Source: Kineosporia sp. R_H_3
Lineage (GTDB): Bacteria > Actinomycetota > Actinomycetes > Actinomycetales > Kineosporiaceae
Direction: 5' to 3'
Assembly (NCBI RefSeq): GCF_002198675.1
Contig: NZ_MWLL01000089.1
Coordinates: forward strand, 1 to 47,039
Length of the DNA: 47,039 nucleotides
Part shown: piece by piece, positions 35,135-43,757 of the stretch
Layout: each line of letters begins with the position of its first letter
Numbering within the stretch: the stretch's first letter is position 1
Position numbers and translations under genes: made by a program
Notes under the pieces: model-generated
What the model was told of the DNA's origin: nothing
The model's database searches: none
Seen by the model: the letters and a program-made list of their open reading frames with translations, nothing else

Positions 35135-36154
35135 GTGGCCGTCGACCTGCGCGGCGTCGCGGCCGAGTGCGGGGTGTCGGTGGCGACCGCCTCCCGGGCG
35201 CTCAACGGCTCTCCGCGGGTGAGCGCGGACACCGTGCGCCGGGTGCGCGAGGCCGCGGACCGGCTGGGCTACCGGCCCAACGCCAGCGCGCGGGCACTGC
35301 GGACCTCCCGCTCCCGGTTCGTCGGGCTCGTCGTGACGAACCTCGTCAACGTGAGCTTCCACGTCATCGCCGAGGTCGTGCAGCAGCGCCTCGCGGAGCA
35401 GGGCTACCAGATGGTGCTGTCCGTCACGGGGGGCGACGCGGCGCACGAGCTCGAGGCGCTGCGGATGCTCGCCGACCACAGCGCCGAGGGCGTCGTCGTC
35501 GTCGGGGCCGACGCACCGGCCACCGACGAGCTGCGCCGGCTCGCGCTGCCCGCCGTGCACCTGGCCCGGCGGCCCGACCGGCCGGCGGGCGACTGCGTGC
35601 TCGTCGACGACCTCACCGGTGCGCGGGACGCCACCGCGCACCTCGCGGGCCTCGAGCACCGGCGGATCGCCGTCGTGTGCGGCCCGCAGACCGTGACGTC
35701 GGGCCGGGAGCGGCTCGCCGGCTACCGGCTCGGCCTGCAGGACGCCGGGGTCGCCGAGGCCGCCGAGCTCGTCCTGCCCGGCCCGTTCACCCCTGCCCAC
35801 GGGCGGGACGCGGTGGCACGGCTGCTCGCGCTGCCGGCCCGGCGCCGTCCGACCGCGCTGCTCGTGACGAACCACGAGGCGGCGTTCGGGGTGCTCCCCG
35901 CGCTCCACGAGGCGGGGGTCGACGTGCCGGGCCGGCTCAGCGTCGTCTGCTACGAGGACGCCGAGATCATGCGCTGGTGGCACCCCGCGGTCACGGTCGT
36001 CGACATCAACCCCGCGGAGATGGGCGAGCTCGCCGCCCGGCTCCTGCTCGAGCGGATCACCGGTGCCCGGCCCGGGACGACCCGGCCGGGGGAGTTCCGG
36101 GTGGGCACCCACCTCACCGTGCGGGCCTCGTGCGGGGCACCGCCGCCCCGGTGA
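35135..36154 (+). CDS. LacI family transcriptional regulator
   Basis: The 339-residue regulator has the LacI helix-turn-helix and hinge (LRGVAAECGVSVATASRALNGSPRVSADTVRRVREAADRLGYRPNASARALRT) followed by an effector domain starting FVGLVVTNLVNVSFHVIAEVVQQRL. GTG 35135 has GAGGAGGGAG upstream. It is divergent from the peptidase-amidohydrolase operon and is followed after 176 bp by the Dpp-type transporter. It most likely represses both groups through the operators at 35085-35099 and 36243-36273. Unlike the HTH-less protein at 10380 it is intact. Confidence 0.94.
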   Translation: MAVDLRGVAAECGVSVATASRALNGSPRVSADTVRRVREAADRLGYRPNASARALRTSRSRFVGLVVTNLVNVSFHVIAEVVQQRLAEQGYQMVLSVTGGDAAHELEALRMLADHSAEGVVVVGADAPATDELRRLALPAVHLARRPDRPAGDCVLVDDLTGARDATAHLAGLEHRRIAVVCGPQTVTSGRERLAGYRLGLQDAGVAEAAELVLPGPFTPAHGRDAVARLLALPARRRPTALLVTNHEAAFGVLPALHEAGVDVPGRLSVVCYEDAEIMRWWHPAVTVVDINPAEMGELAARLLLERITGARPGTTRPGEFRVGTHLTVRASCGAPPPR

Positions 36155-36242
36155 CGGCGGGGAGACGGTGATGTTGCGGTTGGGATACAAGCGGTCCCCG
36201 GATGCGGATCTTGCTTGACGGCCGGTGGCGGTGCTGCGACCG

Positions 36243-36273
36243 TTGCGCAGTCGCCGGGCTGCGTAATCGTTTG
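36243..36273. promoter_or_regulatory. Candidate LacI operators upstream of the transporter operon
   Basis: TTGCGCAG (36243-36250) and CTGCGTAA (36259-36266) pair with one mismatch, and the overlapping AATCGTTTG (36265-36273) copies the nonamer at 35086-35094. They sit 58-88 bp before the binding-protein ATG, a typical repressor location. Confidence 0.5.
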
Positions 36274-36330
36274 TACTGGCGACGCCGCGCGGGCGGACGG
36301 CCCGTCGACCACCTCGGAAGTGAGGGCAGC

Positions 36331-37932
36331 ATGCGCAAACGCTCGTTCGTCGTCGGCTCGGCGTCGCTGGTGGCGCTCATGGCGCTCGCCGCGTGCGGGG
36401 GCGGGAGCTCGGCGGGCACGCCGGCCTCCGGTACCGGCTCGGCCGCCGCGCCCGCGAACCAGACCCTCGTCGTCGACACGACCTTCAACCTCAAGACCGT
36501 CGACCCGGGCCGGATGTTCGAGACGACGGGCCTGCTCATCGACCGCGCCCTCTACTCGACGCTCCTCACCTTCACGGGCGGCGACGTCAAGAAGCCGGTG
36601 CCGGACCTCGCCGAGTCCTACACGGCGTCCCCGGACGGCACGACGTACACGTTCAAGCTCCGCAGCGACGCGGTCTTCTCCGACGGCACCCCGGTCACGT
36701 CCGCCGACGTCGTGTTCTCCCTCAACCGGGTCAAGGCGATCGCGGGCAACCCGTCGTTCCTCATGGCGGGCATCACCGTGACGGCGCCGGACGCCTCGAC
36801 GGTCGTGCTCACGAGCGAGAAGCCGAACCCGTCGATCCCGTTCATCGTGCCGAACCCGGCGCTCGGCATCCTCAACTCCAAGGCCGTCAAGGCCGCGGGC
36901 GGGACGGACGCCGAGGGCGCGGACAAGAACGACAAGGCCGAGACGGCGCTCAACACGGCGTCCCAGGGCAGCGGGCCGTACACCCTGACGAGCTTCAGCA
37001 CGACGACGCAGGTCGTCCTCGAGGCGAACGCGAAGTACTGGGGCACCAAGCCGGCCTACTCCAAGGTCGTGCTGCGCAACGTCGCCGCCAACGTCCAGAA
37101 GCTCAACGTCACCAAGGGCGAGTCCCAGATCGCGCTCGACCTCTCGCCGACCCAGGCCGAGGGCATGAAGGACGTGCAGGTCGTCAACGGGGCCTCGCCG
37201 AACGTCTTCTTCCTCTTCACGAACGACGACCCCAAGATCTCCGCGACGACGGCGAACAAGGACTTCCAGGAGGCCGTCCGCTACGGGATCGACTACGACG
37301 GGCTCGTGACGCTCGCCGGCACCGGCTCGACGCAGGCGGCCGGCGTCATCCCGACGATGTTCCTCGGCAGCCTGCCGGCCGGGTCCGGCGTCAAGCGCGA
37401 CGTCACCCGGGCGAAGGCCGCGCTCGCGCGGTCCGGCATCAGCAACCCGACGGTCGACATCGGCTACCCGAGCGACTTCGCCTCCAACGGCATCGCCTTC
37501 GGCGACCTCGCCGCCCGGGTGCAGGCCAACCTCAAGGAGGTCGGCATCACGGTGAACCTCAAGGGCTCGTCGGTGCAGACCGCCCTCGCGGAGTACCGCG
37601 ACGGCAAGGAGCAGATGGGGCTGTGGTTCTGGGGCCCGGACTACCCGGACCCGGGCGACTACCTCGTCTTCCTCCCCGACCAGCTCGTCGGCAAGCGCGC
37701 CGGCTACGTCAAGGGCGCGAACCCGGCGCTCGAGGCGCTCGGCGAGAAGGCCGCGACGACGGTCGACGACGTGGAGCGGGTCAAGCTCTACGAGCAGATC
37801 CAGACCGAGCTCAACACGACGAGCCCGTTCATGCCGCTCCTGCAGCCGGCGCAGATCGTCGTCGCCGGCCCGTCGGTGAAGAACGTGCAGTCGAACGCGG
37901 TCTGGCTCGCGACGCTCAGCGAGCTCGGTTAG
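36331..37932 (+). CDS. ABC transporter peptide/opine-type solute-binding lipoprotein (family 5)
   Basis: The 533-residue DppA/OppA-like protein has a lipoprotein signal (MRKRSFVVGSASLVALMALAAC with Cys22 lipidated, then GGGSSAG). The mature protein has the family patterns: TVDPGRMFETTGLLIDRALYSTLLTF, PDLAESYTASPDGTTYTFKLRSDAVFSDGTPVTSADVVFSLNR, and QGSGPYTLTSF. It is the first gene of a seven- to eight-gene operon. It should capture a peptide-like compound. ATG 36331 was chosen for signal-peptide fit; the Shine-Dalgarno is only GAGGG-like. Confidence 0.93.
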   Translation: MRKRSFVVGSASLVALMALAACGGGSSAGTPASGTGSAAAPANQTLVVDTTFNLKTVDPGRMFETTGLLIDRALYSTLLTFTGGDVKKPVPDLAESYTASPDGTTYTFKLRSDAVFSDGTPVTSADVVFSLNRVKAIAGNPSFLMAGITVTAPDASTVVLTSEKPNPSIPFIVPNPALGILNSKAVKAAGGTDAEGADKNDKAETALNTASQGSGPYTLTSFSTTTQVVLEANAKYWGTKPAYSKVVLRNVAANVQKLNVTKGESQIALDLSPTQAEGMKDVQVVNGASPNVFFLFTNDDPKISATTANKDFQEAVRYGIDYDGLVTLAGTGSTQAAGVIPTMFLGSLPAGSGVKRDVTRAKAALARSGISNPTVDIGYPSDFASNGIAFGDLAARVQANLKEVGITVNLKGSSVQTALAEYRDGKEQMGLWFWGPDYPDPGDYLVFLPDQLVGKRAGYVKGANPALEALGEKAATTVDDVERVKLYEQIQTELNTTSPFMPLLQPAQIVVAGPSVKNVQSNAVWLATLSELG

Positions 37933-37946
37933 GACCCGTACCGACA

Positions 37947-39029
37947 GTGAGCTCTGCCGACAGCGCCCTCCCGGTCCCGGTGGGACGCCCGCGCACGCGG
38001 GCGTCCCGCCGGGACCTGTGGCGTTTCCTCGCCAAGCGGCTGGCCGCGGGCGTGGTCCTCTGCATCGGGATCACCCTCGTCTCGTTCGTGCTGACCCAGC
38101 TCGTCCCGGGCGACCCGGCGGCCGCGAACCTCGGCAACCGGGCGGTCGAGGACCCGGCCGCGGTCGCCGCCTTCCGCGCGCAGTACGGCCTCGACAAGCC
38201 GCTGCCGGTCCAGTACGGGGTCTACCTCGGCAAGCTCGTCCGCGGCGACCTCGGGGAGTCGCAGCAGAGCCACCGCACCGTCAAGGCCGACCTCGCCGAG
38301 TACATCCCCGCGACGTTCGAGCTCGCGCTCTTCGCCATCGTGCTCTCGCTCGTCGTCGGGGTGACCCTCGGCGTCGTCGCTGCGGTGTTCCGGGACCGCT
38401 GGCCGGACCAGGTGCTGCGCGTGGTGAGCCTCGCCGGTGTCTCCATGCCGACGTTCTGGATCGCCCTGCTCGCGTTCTTCGTCTTCTTCTACAAGCTCGG
38501 CTGGCTCCCCGGGGGCGGCCGGCTCGGCCCGGCGCTCACCCCGCCGCCGCGCACCACCGGGATGTTCACGGTGGACGCCGCCCTGGCCGGCCAGTGGAGC
38601 GTCCTGGGTTCCGCGCTGGAGCACCTGGTCCTGCCCGGGCTCGTCCTCGCCACCTACACCGTGGGGATGCTGCTGCGCTTCACCCGGGCGTCCATGCTCG
38701 AGATCCTCGGCAACGACTACGTCCGCGCCGCGCGGGCCAAGGGCCTGCCCGAGCGGGTCGTCGTCGTCCGGCACGTGCTTCGCCCGGCGCTCATCTCGAT
38801 CATCACGGTGGCCGGTCTCGCGTTCGGCAGCCTGCTGTCGGGCACCGTCCTCGTCGAGACGATCTACTCCTGGCCGGGCCTGGGGCAGTACGCCTACACG
38901 AGCGCCAAGAACCTCGACCTGCCGGCGATCATGGGTGTGAGCGTCGTCGTCGCCGCGGTCTACATCGCGATCAACCTGCTCGTCGACCTGCTCTACGGCG
39001 TCATCGACCCGCGGATCCGGCTGTCGTGA
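37947..39029 (+). CDS. ABC transporter permease (DppB/OppB type)
   Basis: The 360-residue permease has a hydrophilic start, then a first helix (LAAGVVLCIGITLVSFVLTQLVPGDPAA), typical of DppB, and six helices in all. The EAA-like loop is LEILGNDYVRAARAKGLPERVVVVRHVLRPAL, followed by SGTVLVETIYSWPGLGQYAYTSAKNLDLPAIMG. GTG 37947 is 15 nt past the binding-protein stop. The end overlaps DppC by 4 nt. It forms the channel with DppC. Confidence 0.95.
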   Translation: MSSADSALPVPVGRPRTRASRRDLWRFLAKRLAAGVVLCIGITLVSFVLTQLVPGDPAAANLGNRAVEDPAAVAAFRAQYGLDKPLPVQYGVYLGKLVRGDLGESQQSHRTVKADLAEYIPATFELALFAIVLSLVVGVTLGVVAAVFRDRWPDQVLRVVSLAGVSMPTFWIALLAFFVFFYKLGWLPGGGRLGPALTPPPRTTGMFTVDAALAGQWSVLGSALEHLVLPGLVLATYTVGMLLRFTRASMLEILGNDYVRAARAKGLPERVVVVRHVLRPALISIITVAGLAFGSLLSGTVLVETIYSWPGLGQYAYTSAKNLDLPAIMGVSVVVAAVYIAINLLVDLLYGVIDPRIRLS

Positions 39030-39916
39030 GCGCCGGTTCCGTGCAGGCCGCGGCAGGGACGACGCCGGACGTCACCGGCGTCACCGGGGTCGCCCGCGCC
39101 CCGTGGCGCTCGCCGCTCGCCGTCGTCGGCGTGACGATCATCGCCGGCTGGCTCGTCCTGGCCGCCGTCGCGCCATGGGTCGCCCCGAGCGACCCGCTCG
39201 CGCAGGACGCCGCGATCCTCCAGGCGCCGTCGGGGGCGCACTGGTTCGGCACCGACGAGCTCGGCCGCGACGTGCTGTCCCGGGTGCTCCACGGCGCCCG
39301 GATCTCGCTGCCGCTGGCCTTCGTCCTCGTCGCGGCCTCGACGCTCATCGGCTCGGTCGTCGGTGCGGTCGCCGGGTTCTTCGGGCGCTGGGTCGACTCC
39401 GTGGCCATGCGGCTGGCCGACCTCGTCTTCGCGTTCCCCGGGATCATCCTCGCGCTCGCCATCGCCGCCGCGCTCGGCCCGCAGCTGCGCAACGCGGTCA
39501 TCGCCGTCGTCATCGTGTCGTGGCCCGGCTACGCCCGGCTCGTGCGCAGCCTCGTGCTCGCGGCCCGGACCTCGCAGTACGTCGTCTCCTCCCGGCTGCT
39601 CGGCGCGTCCGGGCTGCGGACGCTGTTCGTCGACGTCCGGCCGAACATCGCCGGCCCGGTCCTCGTCATGTCGGCCCTCGACATCGGCAACGCCGTCCTG
39701 CTGCTGTCCGGTCTGTCGTTCCTCGGGCTCGGCGCGCAGCCGCCGACGCCGGAGTGGGGCGCGATGGTGGCCGCCGGGTCGCAGAACTTCGACCGCTGGT
39801 GGGTCGGCCTGTTCCCGGGCCTGGCGATCCTCACGGTCGTCCTGGCGTTCAACTTCGTCGGGGACACCCTGCGCGACGTGCTCGACCCGCGCACGGCCCG
39901 GGCGCTGCGGGAGTGA
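39026..39916 (+). CDS. ABC transporter permease (DppC/OppC type)
   Basis: The 296-residue permease has the DppC hallmarks HWFGTDELGRDVLSRVLHGARISLPLAFV, MRLADLVFAFPGIILALAIAAALGP, and the EAA-like loop SQYVVSSRLLGASGLRTLFVDVRPN. It finishes with LSFLGLGAQPPTPEWGAMVAAG. GTG overlap with DppB and GTG overlap with the ATPase (GTGA at 39913) show translational coupling. Confidence 0.95.
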   Translation: MSAGSVQAAAGTTPDVTGVTGVARAPWRSPLAVVGVTIIAGWLVLAAVAPWVAPSDPLAQDAAILQAPSGAHWFGTDELGRDVLSRVLHGARISLPLAFVLVAASTLIGSVVGAVAGFFGRWVDSVAMRLADLVFAFPGIILALAIAAALGPQLRNAVIAVVIVSWPGYARLVRSLVLAARTSQYVVSSRLLGASGLRTLFVDVRPNIAGPVLVMSALDIGNAVLLLSGLSFLGLGAQPPTPEWGAMVAAGSQNFDRWWVGLFPGLAILTVVLAFNFVGDTLRDVLDPRTARALRE

Positions 39917-40938
39917 GCGCCGTGGAACCGCTGCTGCGGGTCGAGGACCTGCGCGTCGACCTGCCGACCCGGCGCGGCCTGCGGCCGGCCGTCGACGGGC
40001 TGTCCTTCGACGTCGCCGAGGGCGAGATCGTCGGCATCGCGGGGGAGAGCGGCAGCGGCAAGACGATGACCGCGATGACGCTGCTCGGCCTGCTGCCGCA
40101 CGGCGCCCGGACGAGCGGGTCCGCCCGCTTCGACGGCCGCGAGCTGCTCTCGCTGCCCCGCCGGCAGCTGCGCGACCTGCGCGGCCGGCAGATCGCCATG
40201 GTGTCGCAGGACCCCTCGACGGCGCTGCACCCGATCCTGCCGGTCGGCACCCAGGTCACCGAGCACATGCGCCACCACCTCGGGCTCTCGAAGAGCGCGG
40301 CCAGGGCGGAGGCCGTCGACCTGCTCGCGACGGTCCGGATCCCCGACCCGGAGCGGGCGCTCGGCGCGTACCCGGGGCAGTTCTCCGGCGGCATGCGGCA
40401 GCGCATCGCCATCGCCGTGGCGCTCGCCGCCCGGCCCCGGCTGCTGCTCGCCGACGAGCCGACGACGGCGCTCGACGTGACCGTCCAGGCCGGGATCCTG
40501 CGGCTGCTCGACCGGCTGCGCCGCGAGCGCGGGCTCGCCGTCCTCGTCATCACCCACGACCTCGGGGTGATGTCCGCCGTGGCCGACCGGGTCGCCGTGA
40601 TGTACGCCGGGCGGCTCGCCGAGAGCGGGCCGCGGGCCGAGGTGCTCGCGCGGCCCCGGCACCCGTACACCCGGGGGCTGCTCGACGCGCTGCCGCACCC
40701 CGAGGCCGCCGACGACCCGGCCCGCGTCGCGCTGCGGCCGATCCCGGGCAGCCCGCCCTCCCTCGGCGAGGTGCCGGCCGGCTGCCCGTTCCACCCGCGG
40801 TGCGCGTTCGCCGTCCCGGCCTGCGCCACCGACCGCCCCGAGCCGCTGCCGGTCACCGCCGGGCACCTGCTCGCCTGCCCGCCGGACCCGCTGCACCGGA
40901 CCGGCGCCGCGCCGGCCGACGAGGAGGCCCCCGCATGA
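39913..40938 (+). CDS. ABC transporter ATPase (DppD/OppD type)
   Basis: The 341-residue ATPase energises the importer. Walker A is GESGSGKT, signature is FSGGMRQRIAIA, Walker B is LLLADEPTTALD, and the H-loop is ITHD. The C-terminal Dpp-type extension has the CPFHPRCAFAVPAC Cys cluster, which probably binds iron-sulfur or zinc as in DppD. The gene overlaps the DppF gene by ATGA. GTG 39922 is an alternative start. Confidence 0.95.
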   Translation: MSAVEPLLRVEDLRVDLPTRRGLRPAVDGLSFDVAEGEIVGIAGESGSGKTMTAMTLLGLLPHGARTSGSARFDGRELLSLPRRQLRDLRGRQIAMVSQDPSTALHPILPVGTQVTEHMRHHLGLSKSAARAEAVDLLATVRIPDPERALGAYPGQFSGGMRQRIAIAVALAARPRLLLADEPTTALDVTVQAGILRLLDRLRRERGLAVLVITHDLGVMSAVADRVAVMYAGRLAESGPRAEVLARPRHPYTRGLLDALPHPEAADDPARVALRPIPGSPPSLGEVPAGCPFHPRCAFAVPACATDRPEPLPVTAGHLLACPPDPLHRTGAAPADEEAPA

Positions 40939-41891
40939 CCGGCCCGGGCGCCACGCGCGACGACGGACCGGTGCTGCTCGAGCTGGCCGCGGCGGCCGTA
41001 CTCGACGGCGTCGACCTCACGGTGGCCGCCGGCGAGGTCGTCGGGCTCGTCGGGGAGTCCGGCTGCGGCAAGTCCTCGCTCGGTCGGGCCGCCGTCGGGC
41101 TCGAGCCGCTCGCCGCCGGCTCGGCCCGTTTCCTCGGCGAGCCGGTGACGACGATCGGCCGGGGCGCCCGCCCGGGCCGGCTGCGCCGGCTCCAGATGGT
41201 GTTCCAGGACCCGTACTCCTCGCTCAACCCCCGGCGCACGGTCGGTGACCTCGTCGCCGACGGCGTGACCCTCGGCGGCGGCAGCCGGGCCGAGGGCCGC
41301 ACCCGGGCCGCGGCCCTGCTCGAGCGGGTCGGGCTGCCGGCGTCCGCGACCGCTGCCTATCCGCACGAGTTCAGCGGCGGCCAGCGGCAGCGGATCGCCA
41401 TCGCGCGCACCCTCGCCGCCGACCCGCTGTGCATCGTCGCCGACGAGCCGATCAGCGCGCTCGACGCCTCCGCGCAGGCCACGGTCGCGAACCTGCTCTC
41501 CGGGCTGGTCCGCGACGGCGGCATCGGGCTGCTGCTCATCTCGCACGACCTGTCCGTCGTGCGGCAGGTCGCCGACCGGGTCGCCGTCATGTACCTGGGG
41601 CGGGTCGTCGAGGTCGGTACCACCGAGCAGGTCTGGTCCCGCCCGCAGCACCCGTACACGCAGGCCCTCGTCGCGGCGATCCCGCGGCCGGACGGCGGCG
41701 GCGTGCTGCCCGCGGACCTGCCGGGTGACGTCCCGGACCCGGCGGACCCGCCGTCCGGCTGCCGGTTCCACCCGCGCTGCCCGATCGCCGAAGACCGTTG
41801 CCGCACGACCGACCCGCGCCCGGAGCCGGTCGCCGGCCGCGAGGTGGCCTGTCTCGTGCGGGCCGCGCCGTCCGCCCGGGCCGACGCATGA
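40935..41891 (+). CDS. ABC transporter ATPase (DppF/OppF type)
   Basis: The 318-residue partner ATPase has Walker A GESGCGKS, Q-loop VFQDPYSSLNPRRTV, signature FSGGQRQRIAIAR, Walker B CIVADEPISALDAS and H-loop ISHDLSVV. A C-terminal CRFHPRCPIAEDRC Cys cluster is present. The DEPI variant is common in this subgroup. It completes a full five-gene Dpp/Opp system. The last bases overlap RidA by ATGA. Confidence 0.95.
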   Translation: MTGPGATRDDGPVLLELAAAAVLDGVDLTVAAGEVVGLVGESGCGKSSLGRAAVGLEPLAAGSARFLGEPVTTIGRGARPGRLRRLQMVFQDPYSSLNPRRTVGDLVADGVTLGGGSRAEGRTRAAALLERVGLPASATAAYPHEFSGGQRQRIAIARTLAADPLCIVADEPISALDASAQATVANLLSGLVRDGGIGLLLISHDLSVVRQVADRVAVMYLGRVVEVGTTEQVWSRPQHPYTQALVAAIPRPDGGGVLPADLPGDVPDPADPPSGCRFHPRCPIAEDRCRTTDPRPEPVAGREVACLVRAAPSARADA

Positions 41892-42334
41892 GCGGGCCGG
41901 TCACGACAGGTGCCGGGACGCAACGGTTGCGCGACGGCACGGGCTGGCAGGACGTCGGCGGCTACAGCCGGGCGGTGCGCCGCGGCCCGCTCGTCGCGGT
42001 GAGCGGCACGACCGCGCACGGGCCGGACGGTGCGGCCCTGTTCCCCGGGGACACGTACGGCCAGGCGCGGCACTGCCTCGGCGTCGTCCTCGGCGCGGTC
42101 GAGGCGCTCGGCGGCACCCGGGAGGACGTCGTCCGCACCCGCGTCCTGCTCGCCCCGGACGCCGACTGGGAGGCCGCGACCCGGGCCCACGGGGAGGTCT
42201 TCGGCGCCGCACCACCGGCGAACAGCACCTACTACGTCGCCGGGCTCGTCGGTGACGGCTTCCTCGTCGAGGTGGAGGCCGAGGCGTTCGTCGCGCCGGG
42301 CGGCGGCGCGGCCGCGGGGGCGTCGTCCGGATGA
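41888..42334 (+). CDS. RidA/YjgF family enamine/imine deaminase
   Basis: The 148-residue protein has the RidA pattern: YSRAVRRGPLVAVSGTTAHGPDG, then QARHCLGVVLGAVEALGGTREDVVRTRVLL, then the catalytic Arg region in an altered form, since the usual NRPARS...E motif is here NSTYYVAGLVGDGFLVEVEAEAFV. This is a divergent Rid subgroup that keeps the terminal Glu but has no clear Arg. Known relatives hydrolyse imines, so it may process an imine formed by the oxidoreductases of this locus. It is coupled to both neighbours by ATGA. Confidence 0.88.
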   Translation: MSGPVTTGAGTQRLRDGTGWQDVGGYSRAVRRGPLVAVSGTTAHGPDGAALFPGDTYGQARHCLGVVLGAVEALGGTREDVVRTRVLLAPDADWEAATRAHGEVFGAAPPANSTYYVAGLVGDGFLVEVEAEAFVAPGGGAAAGASSG

Positions 42335-43332
42335 GGTTCTCCCTGCGGCTCAACAACGACGTCGCCCCCGACGACCTCGTGCTGCTCGCGCGCACGGCCG
42401 AGGACCTCGGCTTCGACCAGCTGTGGGTCTCGAACGACCTGTTCCTGCGCAGCGCCCCCGTGCTGGTCGGCGCGCTCGCGGTGCGGACCACGACGCTCGG
42501 GCTCGGGATCGCGGTGATGAACCCGTACTCGGTGAACGTCGTCGAGGTCGCGATGGCGGCCGCGACCCTGCAGGAGCTGAGCGGCGGCCGGTTCAGCCTC
42601 GGGCTCGGCGCCGGGTCGCAGGAGTTCCTCGGCTGGGCGGGGCTCGAGCGGCCGGCCCCGCTCGGGACGACCCGGCAGGCGGTCCACGCCCTGCGCCAGC
42701 TCCTCGGGCACGAGGACGTCGACCCCGCCGGGCTGCCCGGCTGGGCCGCCACGAAGCGGCCGCTCGGCATGGCCGTCGGCCGCCCCGTGCCGGTCTACGT
42801 CGGGGCGATGGGCCCGCGGATGCTGCACATGGCGGGGGAGTGCGCGGACGGCGCACTGCCGCTGCTCTACCCGCCGGAGCACTTCGCCGCCGCCCGCCGC
42901 CAGGTCGAGGACGGCATCGCGGCGGCCGGCCGCAGCCGGGCGGCCTTCGACCTGCCGGCCTGCTTCTGGGTCTCGGTGGCGCAGGACGCCGCCGCCGGAC
43001 GCGCGGCGCTGGCGAACAAGCTCGCCTACTACGGCCCGTCGATCTCGCCGACGCTGCTCGCCGCCGCCGGGCTCGCGCCCGGCGACTTCCTGCCGGCGGC
43101 GCGGCTGGCCCAGCGCGGCGAGGACGCCGCCGCGCTCGTCGACGACCGGATGCTGTCCCTCGGCATCGCCGGTGCCGCGCAGGACGTCGTCGACCGCTGC
43201 CGCGGCCTCGTCGCCCTGGGCGCCGACCACCTGTCCTTCGGGCCGCCGCTCGGCCCGGACCCGGTCGCCGCCGTCCGGGTGCTCGGCACCGACGTCCTGC
43301 CCGCCCTGCGCGCGATCGGAGCCCCCGCATGA
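42331..43332 (+). CDS. LLM class flavin/F420-dependent oxidoreductase (MER-like)
   Basis: The 333-residue TIM-barrel oxidoreductase starts MRFSLRLNNDVAPDDLVLLARTAEDLGFDQLWVSNDLFLRSAPVLVGALA and has GIAVMNPYSVNVVEVAMAAATLQELSGGRFSLGLGAGSQEFLGW and PVYVGAMGPRMLHMAGECADGALP, features of the methylene-tetrahydromethanopterin reductase-like group. F420 use is likely but unproven. It is coupled to RidA and the SnoaL-like gene by ATGA overlaps. A second LLM lies at the far end of the divergent operon (30746-31777). Confidence 0.92.
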   Translation: MRFSLRLNNDVAPDDLVLLARTAEDLGFDQLWVSNDLFLRSAPVLVGALAVRTTTLGLGIAVMNPYSVNVVEVAMAAATLQELSGGRFSLGLGAGSQEFLGWAGLERPAPLGTTRQAVHALRQLLGHEDVDPAGLPGWAATKRPLGMAVGRPVPVYVGAMGPRMLHMAGECADGALPLLYPPEHFAAARRQVEDGIAAAGRSRAAFDLPACFWVSVAQDAAAGRAALANKLAYYGPSISPTLLAAAGLAPGDFLPAARLAQRGEDAAALVDDRMLSLGIAGAAQDVVDRCRGLVALGADHLSFGPPLGPDPVAAVRVLGTDVLPALRAIGAPA

Positions 43333-43730
43333 CCGAGCCGCTCACCGGGGACGCCGCCGAGGTCTGGACGGCGATCAACGCGGTCTACAGCGCGTTCCTC
43401 GCCGGCGACCCGGTCGCGGCCGACGCGCACCTGCACCCGGACGTGACGATCTGGGACTCCGAGCACGTCCCGCTCGTCGTGGGGCTCGGCGGGCTCGCCG
43501 CGCTGCGGGCGGCCCGCCCCGCGGCGGGGGAGGGGCCGGGGGTACGGGCCATCGAGGCCGGCGACCCCGTGGTCGACGTCTGGGACGACGTCGCGCTGCT
43601 GCGGCACACGCTCGTCGTCCGCTTCCACGGCGGGTACCCGGACGAGACGGTCCGGAACACGAGCGTGTGGCGCCGGGTCGGCGGACGCTGGCTCGCCGTG
43701 CACAACCACGAGGACGTCGTCGCCCGCTGA
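43329..43730 (+). CDS. SnoaL-like / DUF4440 NTF2-fold protein
   Basis: The 133-residue protein has a helical start (AEVWTAINAVYSAFLAGDPVAADAHLHPDVTIWDSE) and beta strands with the typical ending TVRNTSVWRRVGGRWLAVHNHEDVVAR. DUF4440/SnoaL-like proteins often act as small isomerases or nuclear-transport-factor-fold binders. The start overlaps the LLM stop (ATGA). It ends convergent with the response-regulator gene 22 bp away. Confidence 0.85.
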   Translation: MTEPLTGDAAEVWTAINAVYSAFLAGDPVAADAHLHPDVTIWDSEHVPLVVGLGGLAALRAARPAAGEGPGVRAIEAGDPVVDVWDDVALLRHTLVVRFHGGYPDETVRNTSVWRRVGGRWLAVHNHEDVVAR

Positions 43731-43757
43731 GCGTCGCGGCGCCCGCGGGCGCTCAGC
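43726..43757. terminator. Bidirectional terminator between transporter operon and response regulator
   Basis: The 8-bp arms GCTGAGCG and CGCTCAGC (43726-43733 and 43750-43757) enclose a 16-nt GC-rich loop with the palindrome CCCGCGGG. Location between convergent stops supports a shared terminator. Confidence 0.5.

Noticed and set aside
41919-41931. Palindrome CGCAAC-G-GTTGCG inside the RidA gene, resembling the LacI half sites
   Set aside because: It lies inside a coding region, lacks the AATCGTTTG neighbour and can be explained by codon choice.
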